A DNA stretch of 64,000 nucleotides from Streptomyces sp. 71268 (GTDB lineage: Bacteria > Actinomycetota > Actinomycetes > Streptomycetales > Streptomycetaceae), in contig NZ_CP114200.1 of the NCBI RefSeq assembly GCF_029392895.1, positions 7,322,501 to 7,386,500 of the forward strand, in the 5' to 3' direction. The position numbers were made by a program, and so were the translations under genes. Shown here one piece after another: positions 10,475 to 18,436 of the stretch (positions are counted from its first letter, which is position 1; the number at the start of each line of letters is the position of its first letter). Under the pieces are notes generated by a model that did not search any database, had not been told where the DNA came from, and worked only from the letters and a program-made list of their open reading frames with translations.

Positions 10475-11422
10475 TCAGTGGCACAACTTGGCCTCGTGCG
10501 CGGCATGTCCGCTCGGCTCCAGTTGGAACGTGCAGTGCTCCACGTCGAAGTGCTCGCCCAGGCAGCCCTGCAACTCGTGCAGCAACTTCTCATGGCCCAC
10601 CGAATCCAGCGCATCCTGACGTACGACGACATGTGCTGACAGGACGGGCATCCCCGAGGTGATCGTCCACACATGGAGGTCGTGCAGGTCCTCCACGTCG
10701 GGCAGCGCCAGGATGTGCGCGCGCACCTCGGCCATGTCCACGTCCTTGGGAGCGGCCTCAAGCAGCACGTTCAGCGTCTCCTGGAACAACTTCCAGGTGC
10801 GGGGGACGATCATCACCGCGATGAGCAGCGAGGCGATGGGGTCGGCGGCCTGCCAGCCGGTCGCCATGATCACCCCGGCCGAGACCAGCACCGCCACCGA
10901 GCCCAGCGCGTCGGCGAGCACTTCGAGGAAGGCGCCGCGCACGTTGAGGCTGTCGCGCTGGCCGCGTAGCAGCAGGGACAGCGAGATCATGTTCGCGACC
11001 AGGCCGATCGCGCCGAACACCAGGGTCAGCCCGCCCTCGGTGGCGGCCGGCGTGCGGAACCTGCTGATCGCCTCGTACAGGATGTAGCCGCCGACGCCGA
11101 GCAGCAGCAGACAGTTGGCGAGCGCGGCCAGGATCTCGGCGCGCGCGTAGCCGAAGGTGCGCCGCGGGCTCGGCGGCCGGTTGGCGAAGTGGATCGCGAG
11201 CAGCGCCATGGCCAGGCCCACCGCGTCCGTCGCCATGTGCCCGGCGTCCGCGAGCAGCGCCAGCGAGCCGGCCATCAGGCCGCCCAGGATCTCCAGCACC
11301 ATCACCGTCAGGGTGATGCCGAGCGCGATGCGCAGCCGCCCCCGGTAGGCGGCGGCCGCGGTGCCCGTCGCCCCGGCCGGTGGACCCCCGTGGGAGTGCC
11401 CGTGCTGATGCCCAGCGCCCAT
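10475..11422 (-). CDS. zitB: Cation diffusion facilitator, ZitB-type zinc exporter
   Basis: This 315-residue membrane protein starts with a His-rich metal-binding tail (GAGHQHGHSHGG), followed by six predicted transmembrane segments. The metal site of segment 2 is DAGHMATD. The segment 5 site reads EVLADALGS, with Glu where many homologues have His. A cytoplasmic domain at the C terminus carries HDLHVW and a further His/Cys tail. It should exchange cytoplasmic zinc for protons. The start at 11422 is preceded by GGAGG at a 6-nt spacing, which beats the in-frame ATG at 11437. The S. coelicolor orthologue zitB is known to be activated by zinc-loaded Zur, and a Zur-box-like sequence lies 92 bases upstream here. 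Confidence 0.88.
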   Translation of the reverse strand: MGAGHQHGHSHGGPPAGATGTAAAAYRGRLRIALGITLTVMVLEILGGLMAGSLALLADAGHMATDAVGLAMALLAIHFANRPPSPRRTFGYARAEILAALANCLLLLGVGGYILYEAISRFRTPAATEGGLTLVFGAIGLVANMISLSLLLRGQRDSLNVRGAFLEVLADALGSVAVLVSAGVIMATGWQAADPIASLLIAVMIVPRTWKLFQETLNVLLEAAPKDVDMAEVRAHILALPDVEDLHDLHVWTITSGMPVLSAHVVVRQDALDSVGHEKLLHELQGCLGEHFDVEHCTFQLEPSGHAAHEAKLCH

Positions 11423-11513
11423 GAAGTGCCTCCACATCGGACTCGCTCCGGCCGCCGCCGACCGGCGTCGATCTCAGTGAACGGTGCGACGGGGGGTGAT
11501 TGCAACGCGGCGC

Positions 11514-11528
11514 TGAATACCGTTGTCA
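11514..11528. promoter_or_regulatory. Zur-box-like inverted repeat upstream of zitB
   Basis: TGAATACCGTTGTCA is an imperfect 7-1-7 palindrome with TGA and TCA ends. It matches 10 of 15 positions of the actinomycete Zur consensus TGAAAATGATTTTCA, as I remember it. It is 92 bases upstream of the zinc exporter start. In S. coelicolor Zur activates zitB from an upstream site, so position and neighbour agree. Confidence 0.5.
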
Positions 11529-11720
11529 TGTGCCGTGACCTGCACAGATGCGATGTGGGGAGGGGTTTGGCGCGCGGCACTCGCGGCCGGCGGCGCGCCT
11601 GCGGTCCGGCGCGGGGCGCGCTCTCCGCTCAGCCGCTGGTCACCGGCGGCGCGAGGGCCCGACGGGTGCGCCCGCCGCGCTCCGACGAGCGGTGTCACTC
11701 CGCTGTCCTCCGGCGCGCCG

Positions 11721-11756
11721 CGGTGTCGTGGGCGCGCCGGCGCATCCACGACACCG
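11721..11756 (-). terminator. Terminator of galE
   Basis: A perfect 11-bp stem (CGGTGTCGTGG at 11721-11731 against 11746-11756) with a 14-nt loop lies 12 bases past the galE stop codon. Confidence 0.6.
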
Positions 11757-11767
11757 TGAGCGGCGTC

Positions 11768-12748
11768 TCAGCCGGCTTGGCCCCGGTGGTGCTGCCAGCC
11801 CCGCCAGGCGGAGGTGACCATCTCGCGCACGTCGTGCCGGGCGGACCAGCCGAGTTCCTTGGCGATCAGCTCCACCGACGCCACCACGCGCGCCGGGTCG
11901 CCCGGCCGCCGGGGCGCTACCTCGGCGACCGGGCCGCCGTGCCCGGTGACCTCGGCGACCAGCTCGGCCATCTCGCGCACGGACACGCCGCGACCGGTGC
12001 CGACGTTCACGGTCAGGTCACCCGGCGCGGGCCGGTCGGCCAACCAGCGGGCGGCGGCCAGATGCGCGTCGGCGAGGTCGGAGACGTGGATGTAGTCCCG
12101 TACGCAGGTGCCGTCCGGGGTCGGGTAGTCGTCGCCGAAGACCAGCGGGGCACGGCCCGTGGTGACCCGGTCGAAGAACATCGGGACGATGTTGGACACT
12201 CCGGTGTCGGCGAGTTCGGGGCGGGCCGCGCCGGCCACGTTGAAGTACCGCAGGCAGGCCGTGGCGATGCCGTGCGTGCGGCCGGCGGCCCGTACCAGCC
12301 ACTCGCCGGCCAGTTTGGTCTCGCCGTACGGGTTCATCGGCTGGCACGGGGTGTCCTCAGTGACCAGGTCCACATCGGGCATGCCGTAGACGGCGGCGGA
12401 CGAGGAGAAGACGAGGGCCCGTACGCCGGCGGCGGCCACCGCGTCGAGCAGTACGGCCAGGCCGTGCACGTTCTCCTCGTAATAGCGGATGGGCTGCTCG
12501 ACGGACTCGGCCACCTGCTTGCGCGCCGCCAGGTGCACCACACCGGTCACCTCGTGCTCGGCCAGCACCCGGCCAAGGAGTTCCCGGTCCAGGACCGAGC
12601 CACGGACCACGGGCACGTCCGCCGGCAGCCGCTCGGAGCGGCCGGCCGTCAGGTCGTCGAGCACCACCACGCGCTCGCCCGCCGCGCGCATGGCGTCGAC
12701 GACGTGCGCCCCGATGTATCCGGCACCGCCGGTGATCAGCCACATCAT
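11768..12748 (-). CDS. galE: UDP-glucose 4-epimerase
   Basis: This 326-residue short-chain dehydrogenase-fold enzyme has the NAD-binding TGGAGYIGAH at its start and the catalytic Ser-Ser-Ala followed by YGxxK (FSSSAAVYG, then NPYGETK). The family motif RYFNVAGA follows, then the C-terminal NVGTGRGVSVREM. It interconverts UDP-glucose and UDP-galactose or the N-acetyl forms. It is divergent from the operon encoding phosphotransferases, a glycosyltransferase and an ABC exporter, so it may provide a sugar nucleotide for that product, or may simply serve galactose metabolism. ATGs at 12748 and 12745 are equivalent; family members usually have one residue before Trp-Leu, favouring 12748. Confidence 0.9.
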   Translation of the reverse strand: MMWLITGGAGYIGAHVVDAMRAAGERVVVLDDLTAGRSERLPADVPVVRGSVLDRELLGRVLAEHEVTGVVHLAARKQVAESVEQPIRYYEENVHGLAVLLDAVAAAGVRALVFSSSAAVYGMPDVDLVTEDTPCQPMNPYGETKLAGEWLVRAAGRTHGIATACLRYFNVAGAARPELADTGVSNIVPMFFDRVTTGRAPLVFGDDYPTPDGTCVRDYIHVSDLADAHLAAARWLADRPAPGDLTVNVGTGRGVSVREMAELVAEVTGHGGPVAEVAPRRPGDPARVVASVELIAKELGWSARHDVREMVTSAWRGWQHHRGQAG

Positions 12749-12847
12749 GTCCGCACCCTACCGACCGGAAATCGGCTGCCGGAGCGAACGGGCGTTTGGC
12801 GCGGGTAGCGGCCATCGACCATGATGATCGCGCGGACCAAACCGTCG

Positions 12848-12868
12848 TTCACTCGATCCTTGAGTGAA
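12848..12868. promoter_or_regulatory. Inverted repeat in the galE / phosphotransferase divergent promoter region
   Basis: TTCACTC and GAGTGAA form a perfect 7-bp inverted repeat separated by 7 bases, centred between the divergent starts (about 110 bases from galE and 160 from the operon). It has the size of a dimeric repressor operator. I do not recognise the regulator. Confidence 0.4.
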
Positions 12869-12874
12869 TGTGCG

Positions 12875-12904
12875 GTGAACGGTCGCCTTCGGTGATCCGA
12901 TAGC
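12875..12904 (+). promoter_or_regulatory. Possible promoter of the glycopolymer operon
   Basis: GTGAAC (12875-12880) and GATAGC (12899-12904) are separated by 18 bases, a plausible vegetative arrangement about 120 bases upstream of the first gene. The -35 match is poor, so this is tentative. Confidence 0.25.
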
Positions 12905-13038
12905 CTCTGCCGACGCCCTGTCCGCCGCACCCGGGTCGGGGCAGGTCACGACCGCTGCCCGGACATCGCGTGAATCGGCCATGAACGGGCGCGGCCATGC
13001 CAGTTGCCAAGGAGTGAGTTCGTCTGTCGACCGCCATT

Positions 13039-14913
13039 GTGACCGGTCCTCCGGTCGTCGGCCCGTCCGTCGTGGACGACCTGCGGACCCTCGGCTTCGA
13101 CGTCCGCCAGGCGGCCGACGCCGCCGAGGTCGCCCGCGAACTGGCCGCCACCCCGGCGCACCAGCGCGTCGCGCTGGTCGACGCCCGCTTCGCCGGCCAC
13201 CTGCACGCGCTGCGCCTGGCGCTGACCGACCCGCGCTTTCCGGCCGCCGCCGTGACCGGCGCGTTGACCGCCCAGCCGGAGGCCCGCGCGGCCCTCGTGC
13301 GCGCCGCGCACGCCCGCGCCATACCCGCGCGCACCGCGCCTACCGACACGACCCCCTCGCGGCACCCCGCCGACGCGCCCCAGGCCGACGGCTCCGCCGC
13401 GAGCGGCCCCGACGCGGCGACCGCGGCCAACCTGCCCGACCTCATCGCCGCCGACCTGGCCGCGGCCGACGTGCCCGTGCACCGGCCCGAGCTGGGCGTC
13501 CTGGTCGCCGCCGTACCCGCCGACGAGACGGCCCGCGCCCGCGCCAGGGCGGCCGTCGCCGCCGTCGACGAGGAGAAGGTGCGGCTGCGCGGCGCGGTCA
13601 AGGCCCGCGACGGCTTCGTCACCACCTTCCTCGTCAGCCCCTACTCGCGCTACATCGCCCGCTGGTGCGCCCGCCGCGGCCTGACCCCGAACCAGGTCAC
13701 CACCGCGTCGCTGCTCACCGCGCTCATCGCGGCCGGCTGCGCCGCCACCGGCACCCGGCCCGGCTTCGTCGCCGCGGGCGTGCTGCTGATCGCCTCCTTC
13801 GTGCTGGACTGCACCGACGGCCAGCTCGCCCGCTACTCGCTCCAGTACTCCACGCTCGGCGCGTGGCTGGACGCCACCTTCGACCGGGCCAAGGAGTACG
13901 CGTACTACGCCGGCCTGGCCATCGGCGCCGCGCGCGGCGGCGGCAGCGACGACGTGTGGACGCTGGCGCTGGCCGCCATGGTGCTGCAGACCTGCCGACA
14001 CGTCGTGGACTTCTCCTTCAACGAGGCCAACCACGACGCGACCGGCAACAGCAGCCCCACCGCCGCCCTCTCCGACCGGCTCAACACCGTCGGCTGGACG
14101 GTGTGGGCCCGGCGCATGGTCGTGCTGCCGATCGGCGAGCGCTGGGCCATGATCGCCGTACTGACCGCGCTCACCACGCCCCGTATCACCTTCTACGCGC
14201 TGCTCGTCGGCTGCGCCCTGGCCGCCTGCTACACCACGGCCGGCCGGGTGCTGCGCTCGCTGAGCCGGACGGCCGTACGTACCGACCGGGCCGCCGCGGC
14301 CCTGGCCCAGCTCGCCGACTCGGGCCCGCTGGCCGAGGCGGTCGGCCGCGGCCCCTGGCGCCGCGCGGCGCTGTTCCCCTTCGCGGCCCCGCTGCTCGCG
14401 GCCGTGGGCACCGTCGTACTCGTCGGCTCGCTGTGGGTGGGGGAGCCGGGCGCCTGGTGGCCGGTGATCGGCGCCGCGGCGTACGCGCTCTGCGCCGGCC
14501 TGGCCGTGGCCCAGCCGCTCAAGGGCGCCCTGGACTGGCTGGTCCCGCCGCTGTTCCGGGCGGCGGAGTATGTGACGATCCTCGTGCTCGCCGCTCGCTC
14601 CGAGGTGAACGGAGCGTTGCCCGCTGCTTTCGGACTGGTGTCCGCCGTCGCCTACCATCACTACGACACGGTGTACCGCATCCGCGGCGGTACCGGCGCG
14701 CCGCCCGCCTGGCTGGTGCGGATGACGGGTGGGCACGAGGGACGCGTCCTGGTGGTCACGGTCATCGCGGCCCTGCTGCACGGCACTGGCTTCACCATCG
14801 CGCTGACGGCACTCGCTGTCGCCCTGGCGCTGGCGGTGCTCATCGAGAGCATCCGCTTCTGGGTCTCCTCCGGAGCACCCGCTGTACACGACGAATCAGG
14901 AGAACCCGCATGA
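13039..14913 (+). CDS. CDP-alcohol phosphatidyltransferase family membrane enzyme with N-terminal extension
   Basis: The 624-residue product joins a soluble N-terminal region of about 200 residues to a membrane CDP-alcohol phosphotransferase domain. The complete catalytic motif is visible: D257-x2-D260-G261-x2-A264-R265-x8-G274-x3-D278-x3-D282. These enzymes transfer a phosphoalcohol from a CDP-activated donor to another alcohol, as in phospholipid or polyol-phosphate synthesis. Several further membrane segments follow. The N-terminal part resembles no domain I can name. The GTG at 13039 has no ribosome binding site at a usable distance, whereas AAGGAG (13009-13014) sits 9 bases before an in-frame CTG at 13024, so the true start may be that CTG. 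It is the first gene of a seven-gene overlapping operon. Confidence 0.85.
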   Translation: MTGPPVVGPSVVDDLRTLGFDVRQAADAAEVARELAATPAHQRVALVDARFAGHLHALRLALTDPRFPAAAVTGALTAQPEARAALVRAAHARAIPARTAPTDTTPSRHPADAPQADGSAASGPDAATAANLPDLIAADLAAADVPVHRPELGVLVAAVPADETARARARAAVAAVDEEKVRLRGAVKARDGFVTTFLVSPYSRYIARWCARRGLTPNQVTTASLLTALIAAGCAATGTRPGFVAAGVLLIASFVLDCTDGQLARYSLQYSTLGAWLDATFDRAKEYAYYAGLAIGAARGGGSDDVWTLALAAMVLQTCRHVVDFSFNEANHDATGNSSPTAALSDRLNTVGWTVWARRMVVLPIGERWAMIAVLTALTTPRITFYALLVGCALAACYTTAGRVLRSLSRTAVRTDRAAAALAQLADSGPLAEAVGRGPWRRAALFPFAAPLLAAVGTVVLVGSLWVGEPGAWWPVIGAAAYALCAGLAVAQPLKGALDWLVPPLFRAAEYVTILVLAARSEVNGALPAAFGLVSAVAYHHYDTVYRIRGGTGAPPAWLVRMTGGHEGRVLVVTVIAALLHGTGFTIALTALAVALALAVLIESIRFWVSSGAPAVHDESGEPA

Positions 14914-15659
14914 TCGGCCTCGTGCTGGCGGCAGGCGCCGGGCGGCGTCTGCGCCCCTACACCGACACCCTGCCCAAGGCCCTGGTGCCCGTGGACCCGG
15001 CGGGGGAGGGCACCACGACCGTGCTCGACCTCACGTTGGGCAACTTCGCCGAGGTGGGTCTCACCGACGTCGCCATCGTCGTGGGCTACCGCAAGGAAGC
15101 GGTGTACGAGCGCAAGGAGGCGCTGGAGCGCAAGTACGGCGTCCGCCTGACCCTCATCGACAACGACAAGGCCGAGGAGTGGAACAACGCCTACTCCCTG
15201 TGGTGCGCCCGCGAGGTGCTGAAGCAGGGCGCCATCCTGGCCAACGGCGACACGGTGCACCCGGTCTCCGTCGAGAAGTCGCTGCTGGCCGCGCGCGGCA
15301 AGGGCCAGAAGATCATTCTCGCGCTCGACACGGTCAAGCGGTTGGCCGACGAGGAGATGAAGGTCGTCACCGACCCGGCCAAGGGCGTCCAGAAGATCAC
15401 CAAGCTGATGGACCCGGCCTCGGCCAGCGGTGAGTACATCGGCGTCACGCTCATCGAGCCGGAGGCGGCCGAGGAGCTGGCCGACGCGCTGAAGACCACC
15501 TTCGAGCGCGACCCCGACCTCTACTACGAGGACGGCTACCAGGAGCTGGTGAATCGCGGCTTCACCATCGACACTACCCCCATCGGCGACGTCAAGTGGG
15601 TCGAGATCGACAACCACGACGACCTCGCCAAGGGACGTGAGATCGCGTGCCAGTACTGA
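14910..15659 (+). CDS. Sugar- or polyol-phosphate nucleotidyltransferase
   Basis: This 249-residue protein has the nucleotidyltransferase N-terminus LAAGAGRRLRPYTDTLPKAL, with the glycine-rich loop and the conserved Pro-Lys, a metal-binding LANGDTV and a C-terminal EIDNHDDL segment. The family makes NDP-sugars or, in the inositol-phosphate branch, CDP-inositol. Because the genes on both sides need CDP-activated alcohols, CTP:polyol-phosphate cytidylyltransferase is my best guess. An ATGA overlap couples it to the preceding phosphotransferase, and it overlaps the next gene by 13 bases. This NTase plus CDP-alcohol transferase pairing recalls the fused enzymes of di-inositol phosphate synthesis. 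Confidence 0.8.
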   Translation: MIGLVLAAGAGRRLRPYTDTLPKALVPVDPAGEGTTTVLDLTLGNFAEVGLTDVAIVVGYRKEAVYERKEALERKYGVRLTLIDNDKAEEWNNAYSLWCAREVLKQGAILANGDTVHPVSVEKSLLAARGKGQKIILALDTVKRLADEEMKVVTDPAKGVQKITKLMDPASASGEYIGVTLIEPEAAEELADALKTTFERDPDLYYEDGYQELVNRGFTIDTTPIGDVKWVEIDNHDDLAKGREIACQY

Positions 15660-16708
15660 CCCGGCTCATCCCCTCGCCGGTCGTCGTCGACATCAGGTCG
15701 GGCGCCCTGGAGGACCTGGCCGGGCTCCTGGTCGACCAGCGGATCTCCGCCTCGGGCAAGCTCGCCATCGCCATCAGCGGCGGCTCCGGCGCGGCGCTGC
15801 GCGAGCGGTTCGCCCCGGCGCTGCCCGGCGCCTCCTGGTACGAGGTCGGCGGCGGCACACTGGACGACGCGATCAAGCTCGCCGACGCCATGAAGTCGGG
15901 GCGCTACGACGCGGTCGTCGGCATGGGTGGCGGCAAGATCATCGACTGCGCGAAGTTCGCCGCGGCGCGGATCGGCCTGCCCCTGGTCGCCGTCGCCACG
16001 AACCTCTCGCACGATGGGCTGTGCTCGCCGGTCGCCACGCTCGACAACGACGCGGGGCGCGGCTCGTACGGCGTGCCCAACCCGATCGCCATCGTCATCG
16101 ACCTGGACGTGATCAGGGAGGCCCCGATCCGCTTCGTCCGCTCGGGCGTCGGCGACGTGATCTCCAACATCTCCGCGGTCGCGGACTGGGAGCTGTCGCA
16201 CCGCGAGACCGGCGAGCAGATCGACGGCCTGGCCGCGGCCATGGCCCGGCAGGCGGGCGAGGCGGTGCTGCGGCACCCCGGCGGCTGTGGCGACGACGAG
16301 TTCCTCACGGTGCTGGCCGAGGGCCTGGTGCTGACCGGGATCTCGATGTCGGTGGCCGGCGACAGCCGCCCCGCGTCGGGTGCCTGTCACGAGATCAACC
16401 ACGCGTTCGACCTGCTCTACCCCAAGCGCGCCGCCTCGCATGGCGAGCAGTGCGGCCTCGGTGCCGCCTTCGCCATGTACCTGCGGGGCGCGCACGAGAC
16501 GTCGGCCCTGATGGTCGACGTCCTCAAGCGGCACGGGCTGCCCGTGCTGCCCAGCGAGATCGGCTTCACCACCGACGAGTTCGTCACGGCAGTGGAGTAC
16601 GCGCCGCAGACCCGCCCAGGGCGCTACACGATCTTGGAGCACCTGGGGCTCTCCACCGACGAGATCAGGGACGCATACGCCGACTATGCCAAAACCGTCA
16701 GTAGCTGA
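15647..16708 (+). CDS. Glycerol-1-phosphate dehydrogenase-like iron-containing alcohol dehydrogenase
   Basis: A 353-residue member of the iron-containing alcohol dehydrogenase superfamily, closest in character to sn-glycerol-1-phosphate dehydrogenases (archaeal EgsA, Bacillus AraM). It has the NAD loop GMGGGKIIDCAKFAA, the segment ATNLSHDGLCSPVA and metal-site segments ACHEINHAFD and SHGEQCGLG. That family reduces dihydroxyacetone phosphate to sn-glycerol-1-phosphate, the enantiomer opposite to normal bacterial lipid glycerol. Here it lies between a nucleotidyltransferase and a second CDP-alcohol phosphotransferase, suggesting it makes the polyol phosphate they activate and transfer. The GTG start overlaps the upstream gene by 13 bases. 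The exact substrate is inferred. Confidence 0.78.
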   Translation: MPVLTRLIPSPVVVDIRSGALEDLAGLLVDQRISASGKLAIAISGGSGAALRERFAPALPGASWYEVGGGTLDDAIKLADAMKSGRYDAVVGMGGGKIIDCAKFAAARIGLPLVAVATNLSHDGLCSPVATLDNDAGRGSYGVPNPIAIVIDLDVIREAPIRFVRSGVGDVISNISAVADWELSHRETGEQIDGLAAAMARQAGEAVLRHPGGCGDDEFLTVLAEGLVLTGISMSVAGDSRPASGACHEINHAFDLLYPKRAASHGEQCGLGAAFAMYLRGAHETSALMVDVLKRHGLPVLPSEIGFTTDEFVTAVEYAPQTRPGRYTILEHLGLSTDEIRDAYADYAKTVSS

Positions 16709-17471
16709 ACTCCGTCCGGTCGTCCACCCCGAGGGTGTCAAGGACCGGCGCAGCGGTGAGCACTGGGCCGGACGCCTGTACATGCGAGAGATCTCGCTGC
16801 GGTGCGACCCGTACCTGGTGAACACCAGGATCACGCCCAACCAGCTCACCTACCTGATGGTGGTCGCCGGCATCCTGGCCGGCGCGGCGCTGCTGGTGCC
16901 GGGGCTGACCGGGGCGCTGCTCGGTGCCGTGCTCATCCAGCTCTACCTGCTGCTCGACTGCGTGGACGGCGAGGTCGCCCGCTGGCGGGGACAGACCTCG
17001 ATCACCGGGGTCTACCTGGACCGGGTCGGCCACTACCTCTGCGAGGCGGCGCTGCTGGTCGGCTTCGGCGTCCGGGCGGCCGACGTCTTCCACCAGGAGG
17101 GCGACTCGACCAACTGGATGTGGGCCTTCCTCGGCACGCTGGCCGCCCTCGGCGCGATCCTGATCAAGGCCGAGACCGACCTGGTCGACGTGGCCCGGGC
17201 GCGCAGCGGGCTGCCCGCGGTCAAGGACGAGGCCGCCACGCCGCGCTCCTCGGGGATCGCGCTGGCCCGCAAGGCCGCCGCCGCGCTGAAGTTCCACCGG
17301 CTGGTCGGCGGCGTCGAGGCGTCGCTGGTCATCCTGCTGGTCGCGCTCCTGGACCTGACGCGCGGAGACCTGTTCTACACGCGCCTCGGCGTCGCGGTGC
17401 TCGCGGCCATCGCCATCGTGCAGACCCTGCTGCACCTGGTGTCCATCCTCGCCTCCAGCAGGCTCAAGTGA
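16686..17471 (+). CDS. Second CDP-alcohol phosphatidyltransferase-like membrane protein, altered catalytic motif
   Basis: The 261-residue product has the CDP-alcohol phosphotransferase motif D91-x2-D94-G95-x2-A98-R99-x8-G108-x3-D112, but the last position, normally the general-base Asp, is His116 (segment GVYLDRVGHYL). The segment NTRITPNQLTYLMVV before it, and hydrophobic stretches around it, place it in the membrane. If active, it would transfer a phosphoalcohol from a CDP donor to a lipid or polymer acceptor. The His may act as base, or the protein may be a partner subunit of the larger transferase. It overlaps the dehydrogenase gene by 23 bases and the glycosyltransferase gene by a GTGA. 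Confidence 0.8.
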   Translation: MPKPSVAELRPVVHPEGVKDRRSGEHWAGRLYMREISLRCDPYLVNTRITPNQLTYLMVVAGILAGAALLVPGLTGALLGAVLIQLYLLLDCVDGEVARWRGQTSITGVYLDRVGHYLCEAALLVGFGVRAADVFHQEGDSTNWMWAFLGTLAALGAILIKAETDLVDVARARSGLPAVKDEAATPRSSGIALARKAAAALKFHRLVGGVEASLVILLVALLDLTRGDLFYTRLGVAVLAAIAIVQTLLHLVSILASSRLK

Positions 17472-18358
17472 GCGCCGGTTCCGGGCTCTCCGTCGGTGCG
17501 GTCGTCCTGACCATGGGCAACCGCCCCGACGAGCTGCGGGCCCTGCTCGACTCGGTCGCCCGGCAGCACGGCGACCCGGTCCAGGTGGTCGTGGTCGGCA
17601 ACGGTTCGCCGCTGCCGGCGCTGCCGGCCGGCGTGCGCACCGTGGAGCTGCCGGAGAACGTCGGCATCCCCGCCGGCCGCAACGTGGGCATCGAGGCGTT
17701 CGGGCCCGGCGGCCGGGACGTGGACATCCTGCTCTTCCTCGACGACGACGGGCTGCTGGCCGGCGAGGACACGGCCGAGCTGTGCCGTACGGCCTTCGCC
17801 GCCGACCCCGCGCTCGGCATCATCAGCTTCCGCATCGCCGACCCGGACACCGGCGCGACCCAGCGCCGCCACGTGCCACGGCTGCGCGCCTCCGACCCGA
17901 TGCGCTCCTCGCGGGTGACCACCTTCCTCGGCGGCGCCAACGCGGTGCGTACCCGCGTCTTCGCCGAGGTCGGGGGGTTGCCCGACGAGTTCTTCTACGC
18001 GCACGAGGAGACCGACCTCGCCTGGCGGGCGCTGGACGCGGGTTGGATGATCGATTACCGGTCAGACCTGGTGCTCTTCCATCCGACCACCGCCCCGAGC
18101 CGGCACGCGGTCTACCACCGCATGGTGGCCCGCAACCGGGTGTGGCTGGCCCGACGGAACCTGCCGCTTCCCCTGGTGCCCGCTTATTTGGCGGTATGGA
18201 TGCTGCTGACGTTGGCCAGGCGGCCGTCGGGGCCGGCGTTGCGCGCGTGGTTCGGCGGTTTCAAGGAAGGCTGGACGACGCCGTGCGGTCCGCGACGGCC
18301 GATGAAGTGGCGTACGGTATGGCGCCTGACCCGGCTGGGCCGACCTCCTGTGATCTGA
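17468..18358 (+). CDS. Family 2 glycosyltransferase
   Basis: This 296-residue GT-A enzyme begins GAVVLTMGNRPDELRALLDS, has the metal- and nucleotide-binding LLFLDDDGLL and the acceptor/catalytic region FFYAHEETDLAWRAL (the ED/ET-xDLxWR motif). It should transfer a sugar from a nucleotide donor onto the growing product on the cytoplasmic face; the C-terminal hydrophobic helix (LVPAYLAVWMLLTLA) may dock it to the membrane. The GTG start overlaps the preceding stop codon as GTGA. Its place before a polysaccharide-type ABC exporter implies that the exported molecule is glycosylated. Confidence 0.88.
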   Translation: MSAGSGLSVGAVVLTMGNRPDELRALLDSVARQHGDPVQVVVVGNGSPLPALPAGVRTVELPENVGIPAGRNVGIEAFGPGGRDVDILLFLDDDGLLAGEDTAELCRTAFAADPALGIISFRIADPDTGATQRRHVPRLRASDPMRSSRVTTFLGGANAVRTRVFAEVGGLPDEFFYAHEETDLAWRALDAGWMIDYRSDLVLFHPTTAPSRHAVYHRMVARNRVWLARRNLPLPLVPAYLAVWMLLTLARRPSGPALRAWFGGFKEGWTTPCGPRRPMKWRTVWRLTRLGRPPVI

Positions 18359-18436
18359 GAAGCTCTGGTCTGAGAGCATCGGGCGCGATCCTGGGCACGG
18401 CCCCGGCAGCGCACCTTGAGGATGAAAGTGTCAACT

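Larger units (their letters stand above)
11423..11767. other. 345-bp spacer between galE and zitB
   Basis: It holds the zitB control region at its left end (Zur-like site 11514-11528) and the galE terminator at its right end (11721-11756). The roughly 190 bases between show no supported gene. Confidence 0.6.
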
